Positions 12,201 through 22,882 of a stretch of 64,000 nt of DNA are shown here, piece after piece. A program made the position numbers and the translations under genes. The notes below the pieces were generated by a model. That model did not search any database. It was not told the DNA's origin and saw only the letters and a list, made by a program, of their open reading frames with translations. The stretch covers positions 488,726,905-488,790,904 of the forward strand of contig VDFB02270651.1 of NCBI GenBank assembly GCA_007258455.2. The letters are read 5' to 3'. Positions within the stretch are counted from its first letter, which is position 1; each line of letters begins with the position of its first letter. This stretch comes from Sequoia sempervirens (Eukaryota > Streptophyta > Pinopsida > Cupressales > Cupressaceae).

Positions 12201-14788
12201 CTTGTATAAATGTGCAAGAATGCATTTATCACATTCTCCTTATCAATCCAAATGACCTTTTCCAGATTACTGTGATTAATTAAAAGAATTTAATCCTTCC
12301 TTGAAGGAGCCAGTTAATTTAACCACACAAGAACAACAAATGTGCCTTGATAAATTGAAAATATCCTTGATACATCAATTTAAATAATAAGGAAATGTTA
12401 ACCTTGGAGATAACCTGACAATATTTTTCAATTAATTCAACAAACAATTGAAACCATAATTGGATCACCAAATGAAATCTTCTTGTCCATAATATTACTT
12501 CAAAATATTTTGCAATACATAGGACAATGTTTTGTTTCAACAACTGATCAACCTATCCTACTACCTAACTCCTCAATCTAATGATGATGATTTTATTTCA
12601 TCTTAAAAATATGCATTATATTTTTAGGGTTATGACCCTCCACAACATCCGTCTGGTGCAACTCTTCTTTTCAATGTAACTCCTCATTTAATTATTTTTG
12701 GAAAAATAAAATATTTAATTAGTTTCCCTTGGAAAATTAAATATTTTAACTTTAATCTCCATTTTTGTATTTTCATGAAAAATCAATTTCGGTAATTATC
12801 CTTTGTTGGCAATTTCATTTTTCGCCCATTAAATATAAAAAAAATCCCTTTCTTTGTAGCTCACCTAGTGAAAATGTTTCCCATCTTAGGGAAAGTATTT
12901 TTCTTTGTATTTAATTTTTGAATCTTCACCTGGTGTAAAATATTCTCTCTTCCTTAGTAAAGATATTTCATATTGCATTTACCCATGCATATATTTTCAC
13001 TTCATTCTTCAATTAAATAACTGCTCACTTTGTAAACCCTTTTGTGAAATGCACCTTATATTTTCCATATCAATATTGTACTAAAATCGAGATGAAATTT
13101 TTATTTAATCCTTGTTTTCCTCTTTATGCATTTTTCTCTATCAATTGGACCAATTTTTTTCTCTCACCGATAGTCATTTATTTTGCCAATGAAGTAAGCC
13201 TATCAGGCTATCAGTGGGGCTTTGGAGTGACTCCCAAGGATAGGCATCTCTCTTGGATAAATTTTTTGTTGCATCATAGTAAGGTTTTAAAGTTTACAAA
13301 TAACAAATCCATTTCTGATTTAGGTAGAATATACTTGTAATAGATAGAGTGATTGCTAAATGATTGCTTATTTATTATTGTCTCCCACATGAGTGCCTTC
13401 ATCATTACCCATCTGCAGATATCTTCTCATTTTGTTTCCAAGATGTAGCTTCTTTCCATGGAATTACATAAATACTTCTTTATCGATTCACGTATGCATA
13501 GAGCTTAATACCGTTTCCAATGTATCTTCAATTTTCCATTGCTTGGTTTTGTTTTCCATATATTTTACAAAGTTAAACTTTATAAAGCAATGAAATATTT
13601 AGGGTTTTGAAAGCAGCCATATTCATTTTAAAACATATCAAATGTTTTAAAATATATATCATTTGAACTTTAGGATTTAATAATGAATATTCCAATTTCG
13701 GTTGGGGGGGAAAACAAAATAATTTCACTGTGAGCACACAGAGCATCCTAGAGCCACAAAAAAAATGTAAGGGACCATGATCAATTATTTTGGAAGTGGG
13801 TTTCTAACGAATTTTGAACAGTTTGCCAAATCAAGGTACTTCCATTGTAAACTGGGCCTGCCAGAGCATGTAGTAAGAAAATAAATCTTTAAATTAATAC
13901 ACCAAATGAGCTTAGAATCCAAAAAAAATGAAATTGGAAACATTTGAGGCCAAAAACCTAACTGGTTCATCCTTAGAATTTCAAAATTTGCAACTTTTTT
14001 GAGGTGCCAAATCTAGCCCAAGAGTAGTCAAAAAAAATTAAAAGCATCCAAAACTCCTCTAATGACCATGGAAATGTGCAAAAGTGTTGAGTTGTTATAG
14101 GAGAGCATGCTCATCGAATGGTTGGTCATGAAGTTATTAGGATTGTAAACTGTGAATGCCCAAAGTTGCTTACTCAATATTTCTTAAAAAATTACCACTA
14201 TCAAGCTCAATTGAAACCCTCCACTTGCCTTTTTGAAAAATATCAAATGTGATTACGAGAAGCTATAACTTTGGATATTAGCTCATTAGGTATGGTGAAC
14301 ATTTTTGCAAGAGGTTTTTTCACCAAGTGTATTTATTCACAAAATATCAAACATCGAGGTTGACCTCTACAAAACACTTCTAGAAATGCAATCTTCAAAC
14401 TAGGTAAATTCCATTTGGGTTTGATTCTTAAAAAAATACCAAATGATGTCCTAAAGCCCTAAAAAATAGCATGAAAGTAGATTTTAGTGGGGAGAATATG
14501 ATGCACCAATCGGTTTATCATAATTTATTTTCAATTGCTTAATATTGTTCTCCAAAGTTGCTCACATTAACAGATTTAACACCATGTAAACAACAGACCT
14601 TTGTAGAACCCTTTAACTCAGTTTTTTGAAACCTTGTCAAAACTAGCTGTACGAAGTTGAAAATTGGAGGAGATACTCACATATGGTAGATGAACATGTC
14701 TATGAAGTGGTTTGGCATGAAAACTAACAGATTCTAAATTATGATTTTTTAATTTTTTCTCCTAGGGCTGATTTTACAACTAAGTTTT

Positions 14789-15578
14789 GGGTATGTGCAG
14801 GATCATCATGGAAAAAATAGGCCCTTAAGTGGCAAAAAAATAGAAAAATAAAAGTTAGGCAACTTGACGTAAAAATTTGAATAAGTTATCTATATTATTT
14901 CAAAAATATTAAGAATAGAATCTATAGCAAATTGAATGCAGTTTCTAAACTACTAAGTTTGTTTAAAAATTAAAGAAATCTATTTGGTGAAATTTTGAAA
15001 TTTCAATACAGTAGTACTTAAATTTTAGGGAAAAAATAAGAAGTAGGTGTGTGTCTGACCACCCTAACCACAATAAAATGATAATATTTTTTTATAAGAT
15101 TTTAGATATAAGTAGAGGACTCTTGGCCCGATGTGATGAATATTTTTTTGTAATTTTTTTCCATGTAAATAATATTTATTATTTTTTTTATTACAAATTT
15201 TAAAAAATATAAAACCTTGTATGTCTAACCACCTTAACTTGGTCAAAACTTCATAAAATTCATTTTTTCTTGTTTTAATCCTATAGTATGTGAAGCATAG
15301 AATGTGACACATGTTTTGGATTCAAAAAATGTGATATCGTTTGAAAGCTATAGATGTTTTTCAATCAGTCTATCAATCAGAACTTTAGTCGTAATTTGAA
15401 TAGAAAATGAATAATAATTACTTAGTAAATTCAAAGTAAAGAATAATTTATATTGGTGGAAAACTGAGAATCTCCTTTAAAAACCTTTTTCGTTTCATCA
15501 ATTTTGGGTAAAAAAAAGGTTGTCAGCCACATACCCATCATATTGCCACTTTTTGGCCCATCATGATCCTACACATCC
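14789..15578. mobile_element. TIR DNA element copy a (MITE-like, 790 bp)
   Basis: Begins GGGTATGTGCAGGATCAT and ends with the reverse complement of GGATGTGTAGGATCAT, so it has ~20-bp imperfect terminal inverted repeats. It is flanked by TTTT on both sides (14785-14788, 15579-15582). The other L LTR has an empty site at about 9281, with a single TTTT. No transposase is encoded. Inside, a GTCTGACCACC-like block occurs twice, near 15052 and 15221. The second copy is at 16529-17327. Confidence 0.82.
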
Positions 15579-15636
15579 TTTTCTGAGTGTTGTATTAAAA
15601 TTTTGACATGGCTCCTAAAATTTGAAGGTTCCAACA

Positions 15637-15819
15637 CTTTTCTTTTTCATAGGTAGAAATATCATTTGCAAAAGAAGGACCACTTGTTGGTGCAACATAT
15701 TTTTTCTTAACAACTTTCCAAGTCTTGTAACCAAGAAAGATCAGGTAACCTCTCATTTGCACTTTCCATAAATTTTTATCAAATCCTTCAAATATGGAGA
15801 TTGTCAATTTGTGCAACAT
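15637..15819 (-). pseudogene. N-terminus of the C copia gag, separated by L
   Basis: The minus strand encodes LTISIFEGFDKNLWKVQMRG and, later, STYEKEK, the usual start of copia gag (DUF4219/UBN2 region: a F-x-G-x-N-F-x-W-K pattern). A Met at 15819 follows the primer site by ~40 bases. The reading runs straight into the L LTR at 15636. It resumes at 4845 with MQSIVLYLSLS and VWKKLEDIYEGN. Confidence 0.8.
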
Positions 15820-15860
15820 TGGATCTACCTCAACTAGTTAAGCTCTTCTCCAAGAAACCA

Positions 15861-15875
15861 AGGCTTTGATACCAA
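15861..15875 (-). other. Primer-binding site of C (initiator-Met type)
   Basis: The minus strand reads TTGGTATCAAAGCC directly after the LTR end TTCAACA. The plant Ty1/copia consensus is TGGTATCAGAGC, complementary to the 3' end of initiator Met tRNA; one base in the core differs. Confidence 0.85.
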
Positions 15876-15876
15876 T

Positions 15877-18226
15877 TGTTGAAAGGCACAAGACAACTGA
15901 GAGGGGGGTAAATCAATTGTCACTGATCTTAATCACAAATCTCAAAAAATCATTAACTCCACATCCATTTTAATCTTTTATTAAGTATGAGCATGAAGTA
16001 CAAATAATAGAAAGCAATATCAACACAAGAAACACTAGATTTATGTGGAAAACCCAATAAGGGAAAACCCACAGTGAGGATTAACTCACAATATAAGGTA
16101 ATTAAAAAACTAATTACAAGAGGCTCACTGACAAAGGGCTCACTACCCAAGATACAAGGCTCACTGCCTATAGATAGGACTCACTGTCCAAAAGGGAGGC
16201 TCACTACCTATAGATACAAAATATAAAAATAAGAATGTTACATAGAGAACACTTTCTCAATGCAATAGAAGATCCATCACAACAACTTCCAAACATCTGT
16301 AGCCTAGATCAGGGAATTACAAACACCATCAACTCACTGTCTTCAGGAGTCTAACACATTAAAGTACTACTAGTTCAATTCTCTTTCATACACTTTCTTC
16401 TCAAAATTTGTGGCATGTTCAATCTAAAACATCTTGACTTGTATTTTTTACCATCTTCAACCTTAGGAACTTTCTCTAAGGTCGACTACACACTCTTGCT
16501 TTTACAAATTCAAATTAGTTTGGCAACTGGCCATGTGCAAGATCATCATGGAAAAAACAGGCCCTTAAGTGGCAAAAAATTCAGAAAAATCAGAGTTAGG
16601 CACCTTGACATAAAAATTTTAATAAGTAATCTATATTATTTCAAAAATGTGTAATAATAGAATATGTAGAAAATTAAATGTATTTTCTAAACTACTAGGT
16701 TTTAAAAAAAAAAAAAATCTATTTGGTGAAAATTTGAAATTTCAATGTAGTAGTACTTAAATTTCGGGAAAAAATAAGAAGTAGGCGTTTGTCTGACCAC
16801 CCTAACCACAATAAAATGATAATATTTTTTTGTAATATTTTATATATAGGTAGAGGACTCATGTCTTGATGTGATGCATATTTTTTTGTAATTTTTTTCT
16901 AGGAAAATAATTAATTATGATTTTTTTCTTACAACTTTTAAAAAATATAAAAAAATCGTATGTCTGACCACCTTAACTTGGTCAAAACTTCATGAAATTA
17001 AATTTTTATCTTATTAATATTATAGTATACGACGCGTAGAATGTGAGACATTTCATATTCAAAAAATGTGATACCATTTGAAAACTATAGATGTTTTTCA
17101 ATCAACTTATCAATCAGGACTTTAGTTGTAATTAAAATAGAAATAAATAATAATTATTTATTAAATTCAAAATAAAGCATAATTTATATTGGTGGAAAGC
17201 TAAGAATCTCCTTTAGAAACCCTTTTTGTTTCATCAATTTTGGGTAAAAAGAAAGTCGCTAGCCACATACATTATATATACCCATCATATTGCCAGTTTT
17301 TGGCCCATTATGATCCTACTCATACCCAACTCAACATTCTTGTTGTGGAAGAGAATGAGAGAAGACCAAACCAACACTTAACCAAAACCCAAAAAAACAT
17401 CTTGGATCAATCACATGCTTCCTTAATTTATATTTATCCCTCACATGACATGTAAACACTAGGTCAGCGAAAGCTAATGAAAACACCAATGAACTTTGAA
17501 GTGCACACTTCTACAACAAGAAGATAACATGAAAACCATATAATATGCTTCATCATGCACTAGAATACATCTCAAATTCCTTCATATTCATCCACAACTA
17601 ATGCAATAACCTTCATACACAAAACACTTTCCACTGGTCCATCTAGATTGTATCAACACATACAACAACTCTGAAACCCAACTTTCAGAGCACCAAACCA
17701 TGAACGCCTTTGATAGAACACATATAACATCATTAAAATCCTTCTTCCAAATCCTAAAGACCTGAAACAAACCAAAAAAGGAGTGTAGAGCAGGTACATT
17801 TCTCCCAGTCCACAAACAAACAACTCTATCAGACCAGTTCATAAACCGGTGAACACAACTTTCACTCTTCATCAAACCAAAAGCTAAAATCCAAGATATA
17901 TCACCAAAGGATGACCATAACTAACATGTCAGATCTGTAAAAGCATAGGATCAACACAAAAGAAATGCAGAGCATAGACCAGATCACATTTTTAACGCAC
18001 ACACAATTCTATCTTCACTATTTATTAGTTTTCTCAAAAGAACTTGGTAACTCATTATATGAGCACACTTGCAACACCCTAAATATAGCTCCATGTACTC
18101 ACAACATCTCAAAAATATCTCAACTATGCATGTACCACCTATAATCACTTGATTCATTTATCTACAACAACCTATACTATGTTGACATCAATGGCAACAC
18201 CACCAAACTCACTCATACTTGCAACA
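15877..18226 (-). repeat. 5' LTR of C, carrying a TIR element
   Basis: Boundaries TGTTGAAAGG (15877) and TTGCAACA (18226) match the left LTR ends. Without the 799-bp TIR insertion and its 4-bp duplication the LTR is about 1.55 kb. It includes short direct motifs (AGGCTCACTG, AGGACTCACTG at about 16130-16210). The right flank starts TAAAG; its partner is outside the window. Confidence 0.85.
16529..17327. mobile_element. TIR DNA element copy b (MITE-like, 799 bp)
   Basis: Same family and orientation as 14789-15578: starts GGCCATGTGCAAGATCAT and ends with the reverse complement of GGGTATGAGTAGGATCAT. It is flanked by AACT on both sides (16525-16528, 17328-17331). The partner C LTR has an empty site near 275-290. 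The repeated GTCTGACCACC block is present near 16790 and 16958. The two copies differ at many positions, so they are separate old insertions. Confidence 0.82.
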
Positions 18227-19031
18227 TAAAGATGTTCTGATATAATAATATAATTACATATAAGGACTTAAAGGTCTTGAACTATATAATTTACATATTT
18301 TTTGTAATGAAATAACTAATACATAAATGAAGCCTTTTTCATCTAGCATTAAATCCTATTCCCTCTTGGAATGGATCTACTAGTCCCCAAAGGTAGTCAA
18401 GTCCAACCCAACCAGGGAATACTCATAGGTATACCCCATCATGATAGGAGATAGTCACATGGTACACTAAATAAACTCACATGAAATAAGGGAGTATGAC
18501 ATACACACACACTAAGCACTTTGCATACAAAAAAGTATGAAAAATGTAATCAAGGTCTCATCCAATCACATATGTGGCTAGGGATGGGCCTCATGTTGAA
18601 TAAAAAAATCAATAAAAAATGATGATAATCCTAGAGGTGGGAAAGGAGAGTCATCATAGTAGCTCTAAAAATATATGATAGTTCATGTCCCATATCATGA
18701 GGTGAGGGTACTCCTTGAAATACAATGCTCCTAAAGTGTGGGATATCCTTGACATCAATAATGAGCCTTTACAAGCACTCAAGGTATATCAATGAAATAA
18801 CATCATGGCATCCATATTGAACATTTACAAATACTTTGATTATGTAACCAAATTAGTTCATTCTGTTTAATTTTATTTAATTAATGTAACTTCAATTATC
18901 ACATAATAAATATCTCACATTGGAGCCTTGAGATTTGTTGGGATTCAAGACAATGTCAAAATACACTGCTTCACAAACCTCTATAACTGAAATCATGGAT
19001 TTCTCATACCCAATAACTATTTTATCCTAAC
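18227..19031. other. Spacer between elements C and R, no gene seen
   Basis: AT-rich sequence between the outer end of C and the ATAAA duplication of R. No open frame with a recognisable motif, no RNA gene and no terminal repeats were found. It is one of the two stretches in the window that could be pre-insertion genome. Confidence 0.6.
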
Positions 19032-20198
19032 ATAAATGAAAAGGTGATAATTGGAGTCTCTTTTTCACCTTTAGGGTTTTTGGACCTAAAAGGAGAGAGG
19101 AAATCCTCACACTCTTCACTCAAGAACAAACACTTGAGAATTTAATGCAAAGGAGATTGAAATTTTACAAAAGGACTATCCTAAAGGCTGAATGATATCT
19201 AAGGATGGGTTAACCACCAAGTTTAGACTTTGAGAAGATAATACAATGCAAGACATAAGACAAAACCCTAGTTGAATGCAAACTAACTCTAAATGACATA
19301 GAACTATGAACAAAATGCAATAAAAAGCTATGAGATAGAAAGTGTGCACCTAGGAGACTAAAGAAGGTAGAATGGAGGTCTAGAATTCTAGAAAATCTAC
19401 TATTAATTCTAACTAGACTCATTTTCCAAGTTGGACGAATTAGTCTAGTTTTTGGGAAAATGTGTAGATACAAGTTTCAGCCAAATGGGTATCTAGATCT
19501 ATGAAAATCTTTGTCAAGACACTATAGTGGGTCTCATTCGCCAATAGTGGCAAATCAATCCACTTCTAATTTTTTGGAATTTCTAAACTATATTATGTTC
19601 CTCTTAGTTTGCTCTACTCTTTTTGACTGGTTTCCAGATCTGAAACTACAAATTGCCACCTATAGACCTTCTCCAAGCTTCTCCAAGGCTTGATGACAAC
19701 TTTAGCGATTTGACAACTTTTCTCCAACTTTTCTTCCTGAAAAATATGCAACCTAGCCCTACAAATTACACATAAGAAGAGGAAAAAATGTTGTGGGGTT
19801 AGGGAATAGTAGTTTGCCTTGGTCAAACCCCTTGTTGGTAATTAAACCTTGAAATGAGAGAAAATATGAATGGAGAATGATGAATGAACAAATAACAATG
19901 TTGCAACTCACCAAACCCTAGCAATAAGGTGTTAAAAATGTGCTTGAAATGGCTGCAATGGATGTGGTTCTTGACTCTTGATTGAAACATAAACTCTACA
20001 TCACAACTATTAGCACAATAACAAACATGAAGAATGAAATCTCTGACATGATGATTGGAACTTGAAGAATGTTCTTTAATGCTTGATAATCTTCCCTTGA
20101 ATGCTCTTTTGAATTCTTAATTGCTCTTGTGAACTCTCTTGAATTCTAGTTTTTGAATGCTTAAATGATTGGGATGAAAATGAGTGAAAGAACCTCTT

Positions 20199-20206
20199 AT
20201 TTATAC
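20199..20206 (-). promoter_or_regulatory. TATA box in the R LTR
   Basis: The minus strand reads TATAAATA. The homologous place in the R 5' LTR (41253-41260) also reads TATAAATA, while R3 has decayed to TAAAAATA near 63311. Its conservation in both LTRs supports a core promoter. Confidence 0.5.
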
Positions 20207-20313
20207 TCAATTATGCAATAATTCCCAAAATTACAACACTACAAGCTAACATTAGATCTAGGAGAATAAAATCCCACCAAATATTCGAATTAAATTTGAA
20301 TTTTTGGTCACAC

Positions 20314-20463
20314 GGGACTCATTCACCCAAGGTGGTAAATGAGTCCCATAAGACATAATGTATGGGACCAAAAAATAAAAAGTGCTTACAAATGTGTGAA
20401 ACCTGCATTGGGGCCAATAGGAGCTAGGCGGGACTCATTTGCCCAAGGTGGAAAATGAGTCCT
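20314..20463. repeat. Pair of imperfect palindromes in the R LTR (hairpins 3 and 4)
   Basis: 20314-20347 and 20430-20463 each have a left arm GGGACTCATT and a right arm AATGAGTCC, around a CACCCAAGGTGG or TGCCCAAGGTGG centre whose CC/GG also pairs. The order and spacing recur in the R 5' LTR (41368-41401, 41484-41517) and R3 (63425-63459, 63540-63573). Arms stay complementary while the loop varies. Function unknown. Confidence 0.75.
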
Positions 20464-20938
20464 AGACACTAAATCTAGGCCACACAAGCCAAGAACACCT
20501 AAATTATGATTGGTTGTTGATTGGTGTTGAGATTAACCTCAAAAATATGCAATAAATGAGGCTTATGGATGCAAGATAGGGTCAATTAAAGCATAAGAAA
20601 TCCCAATTATTAATGAAAAGCCTAAAAAAGTGTGAAATTGTGCTACAACACTTTACAACACTCTAAATAAGCCAAGATTAACATTGATTATGATTAAAAT
20701 TATGTTTATTATGCTTAGTTGATTGATAAAACCCTAGAAAATTGTGAAAGTGTGCTACAACACTTCACAAAACTTTAGCAAGGTACCATTAAAATCTATT
20801 AGTTCAAAAGGGCTGAAGACCTAATGTGAATGTTTTATCCACATTACAACACTAAATCAAGGAAACATTAAGCCAGAAACCACAAGGATTGCCCAAAAAA
20901 GTGCAAAAATGCAAAGGGATACATTTTACTACACTACA

Positions 20939-20962
20939 TTTAGCCCCCACTTTAGTGAGAGG
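20939..20962 (-). other. Polypurine tract region of R
   Basis: The minus strand reads CACTAAAGTGGGGGCTAAA next to the LTR start TGTAGTG. The same sequence with one change lies beside R3 at 63950-63973, so it is under constraint, as expected for the plus-strand primer. Confidence 0.7.
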
Positions 20963-22225
20963 ATTTGCTTCAAAATCACACTAAGTAGAAAATCATGCAT
21001 CAAGAGGGGTTCAAATTTACCAATGTTGGCAAGATGAGATGACAACGATCAAGAGGGGTGATCAATTCCATAGGATCAAGATCCCATGACAAACCAACAT
21101 AAGCACAAAGGAACACACATGAGAATGATATAAATAATAGAGACAAGGCACAAGCATACATTTCCAAAGATGGAAAAGAGAAATGGTGAAAAAAAAGAAT
21201 CAAATCAAGCATCGACTATTTTTCCATCATAATATGGATTAGATCTAGGTTGTTTTTCTAAAAAAATGCAACTCACTCTGAGGAAACAAAACTCTTGGTT
21301 GTCCGCCAGGTGAGAAATCTTATAAAGTGAGAAACATACACTCATGGCTAGTATGAACTCATTCACACACAAGTGGATGTGGGGAAAGTCATTCCTTGGA
21401 TTGGGATTCTCGCTCAAACCATACTAAAGTTATACCTCTTGATAAATTTAATAAGGAACCACACCAAAATGATTTTCAAGCTTCACAAGACAAGAAAAAC
21501 TTTGTATGGTTGGAGCTCATGAACAAACAAGATGACTCCACAGGCATGCAAGATATGTTATGCAAGGTGGCCATATAACAACAAATGAAAAATGCAACAT
21601 GCAAAGAATGTTAAAAGGAGTCTTGATTAGTTCATGCAAGGTATTTAACTTAGGGATCATTATGCCTAATGTCTCCAAGAGAGCACCAATCAAAGAATAT
21701 TAAATTTTCAACTTAGGGGATGTAGTGTATCACATCAGGCCACTAAAAGGAATGCAATATTCTAAGAGAGATCATGCTCATAAAGGACATTATACCCAAT
21801 GTCATCCACAAAGTGACAAACACATTGTATGAAGTAAGAAGGTTGTACTAAGAACCAAGAAAATGTAAAAGAATAATGCCAATGTATGCCCCCATTTTAA
21901 AGAAATTGCTAAAAACCATAATGTGAGAAATTACTTTAAAGTAGCAAGTGAAAATGCAAACAAGAAGGAAGACATGAGATACAACTTGGAAATCCCTATG
22001 CCAAGCCATATGTTTCTGAATAAAGATACATCATGCAAGAGAAAAAGGAAAGAGAGGGGTTTTCCCCAAATTGAAAACACCAAACACATAAGGGATCTAT
22101 GGATTTGGGGTCAGTATGTTCTTTATTGTAATGTTTTGAGAGAGCTTGGAACTATCATCATTCCCCAAATACACAAAACTAGAATAATGACACAAAGAGA
22201 TTAAAAACAAAGAAAAACCTTTTTC

Positions 22226-22640
22226 GGTCAACATGGAAGGGACATGAATGACTCAACGCCTTGCATCATCCCCAAAAGGAAAGCACAAGGAAAAAGAGAA
22301 AAAGAGAAAAGGAAAAGGAAAAATAAATCATTTTGGATCAACATGGAAGAGACATAGGGTGTCTTGACACCTTGCATCATCCCCAAAAGGAAAACACAAA
22401 ACAAATGAAAAAGAGACGATGAAAAGGCAAAGGGAAAGAAAACCTTTTGGGTCAACATGGAAGAGATATAGGGTGTCTTGACACCTTGCATCATCCCCAA
22501 AAGGAAAAAACAAGACAAATGAAAAAGAGATAATGAAAGGAAAAGGAAAAGAAATCCTTTTGGGTCAACATGGAAGAGACATAGGGTGTCTCGACACCTT
22601 GTGTCATCCCCAAAAGGAAAACACAAGACAAGTGAAAAAG
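22226..22640. repeat. Minisatellite, four ~113-bp units
   Basis: The marker TCAACATGGAAG occurs at 22228, 22338, 22452 and 22565. Each is followed by a CACCTTGCATCATCCCCAAA-type block (changed in the first and last units) and an A/G-rich spacer of variable length. Unit lengths are 110, 114 and 113 bp. The reverse strand has a chance open frame over the array. It lies upstream of the R 3' LTR, where plant gypsy elements often form tandem arrays. Confidence 0.88.
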
Positions 22641-22882
22641 ATAAAAAAAAAGAAAAAGATATGTGTTATCAATAAGATTTGCACCTTGCTAAAAATGAAA
22701 AGCTCAACAATCTATTAACACATGGAAATTTTCTCAAGTTGTGGGTAACTCATTGTGAAAACGAATCACTAGAGTGAGATGGTTCTTTGAAAGATGGATC
22801 CTATTCTAAGTGCCTTTTTTAGAAAAAGGATAGAAGGATAAACTGGATTTAAAATCTAAAATTGAAATTCTATCACCTAAAA

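Larger units (their letters stand above)
4846..15636 (-). mobile_element. Nested large-LTR, pol-less retrotransposon L (LARD-like)
   Basis: Two long direct repeats bound a 2.45-kb interior: 6372-9350 (2979 bp, with an extra truncated copy at 4846-5980) and 11799-15636 (3838 bp, about 3.04 kb without the TIR element inside it). The ends read TGTTAG and CCAACA on the plus strand. A primer-site-like sequence next to 11799 and a TATA box in the LTR put it on the minus strand. It interrupts C gag; flanks CCTTG (4841-4845) and CTTTT (15637-15641) are a poor, diverged target duplication. No gag, RT or integrase is visible. Size and structure resemble LARD elements. Confidence 0.85.
11799..15636 (-). 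repeat. 5' LTR of L, carrying a TIR element
   Basis: Direct-repeat partner of 6372-9350. It is continuous except for a 790-bp insertion at 14789-15578 absent from the other LTR. The outer end CCAACA at 15631-15636 abuts the gag N-terminus of C. Confidence 0.85.
1..18226 (-). mobile_element. Ty1/copia LTR retrotransposon C, degenerate, left end cut by the window
   Basis: Read on the minus strand the order is 5' LTR (15877-18226), initiator-Met-type primer site, gag N-terminus (15637-15819), gag C-terminus/zinc knuckle/protease (3417-4845), integrase (2737-3489), RT and RNase H (1289-2409), polypurine tract and 3' LTR (1-1068). Protease, integrase, RT, RNase H is the Ty1/copia order. LTR ends are TGTTGAA and TTCAACA. 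The two LTRs match along their length but differ by many substitutions, a ~110-bp deletion in the left copy and a TIR-element insertion in the right copy. The body is split in gag by nested element L. No open frame is intact, so the copy is dead. Confidence 0.9.
19037..20938 (-). repeat. 3' LTR of R
   Basis: Runs from TGAAAAGGTGATAATT to ACACTACA. It pairs with 40057-41628/59364-59733 and, more distantly, with R3 at 61310-63949. It contains four imperfect palindromes (19413-19448, 19529-19563, 20314-20347, 20430-20463) and a minus-strand TATA box near 20199. Frames at 19511-19826 are shadows. Confidence 0.85.

Noticed and set aside
4846..15636. Whether the repeated 4.8-9.3 kb and 11.8-15.6 kb blocks are two unrelated copies of a dispersed repeat
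   Set aside because: They end exactly where C gag stops and restarts, both have LTR-type ends, and a primer-like site abuts the inner end; one LTR element explains all.
22228..22626. 132-codon minus-strand frame with repeated FPFGDD and LLGMMQGV units
   Set aside because: It is a translation of the ~113-bp minisatellite; unit lengths are not multiples of three, so the repeats fall in different frames.
22200..22640. CRISPR-like repeat/spacer array
   Set aside because: Four long units with similar spacers in plant repeat DNA; it is a minisatellite.
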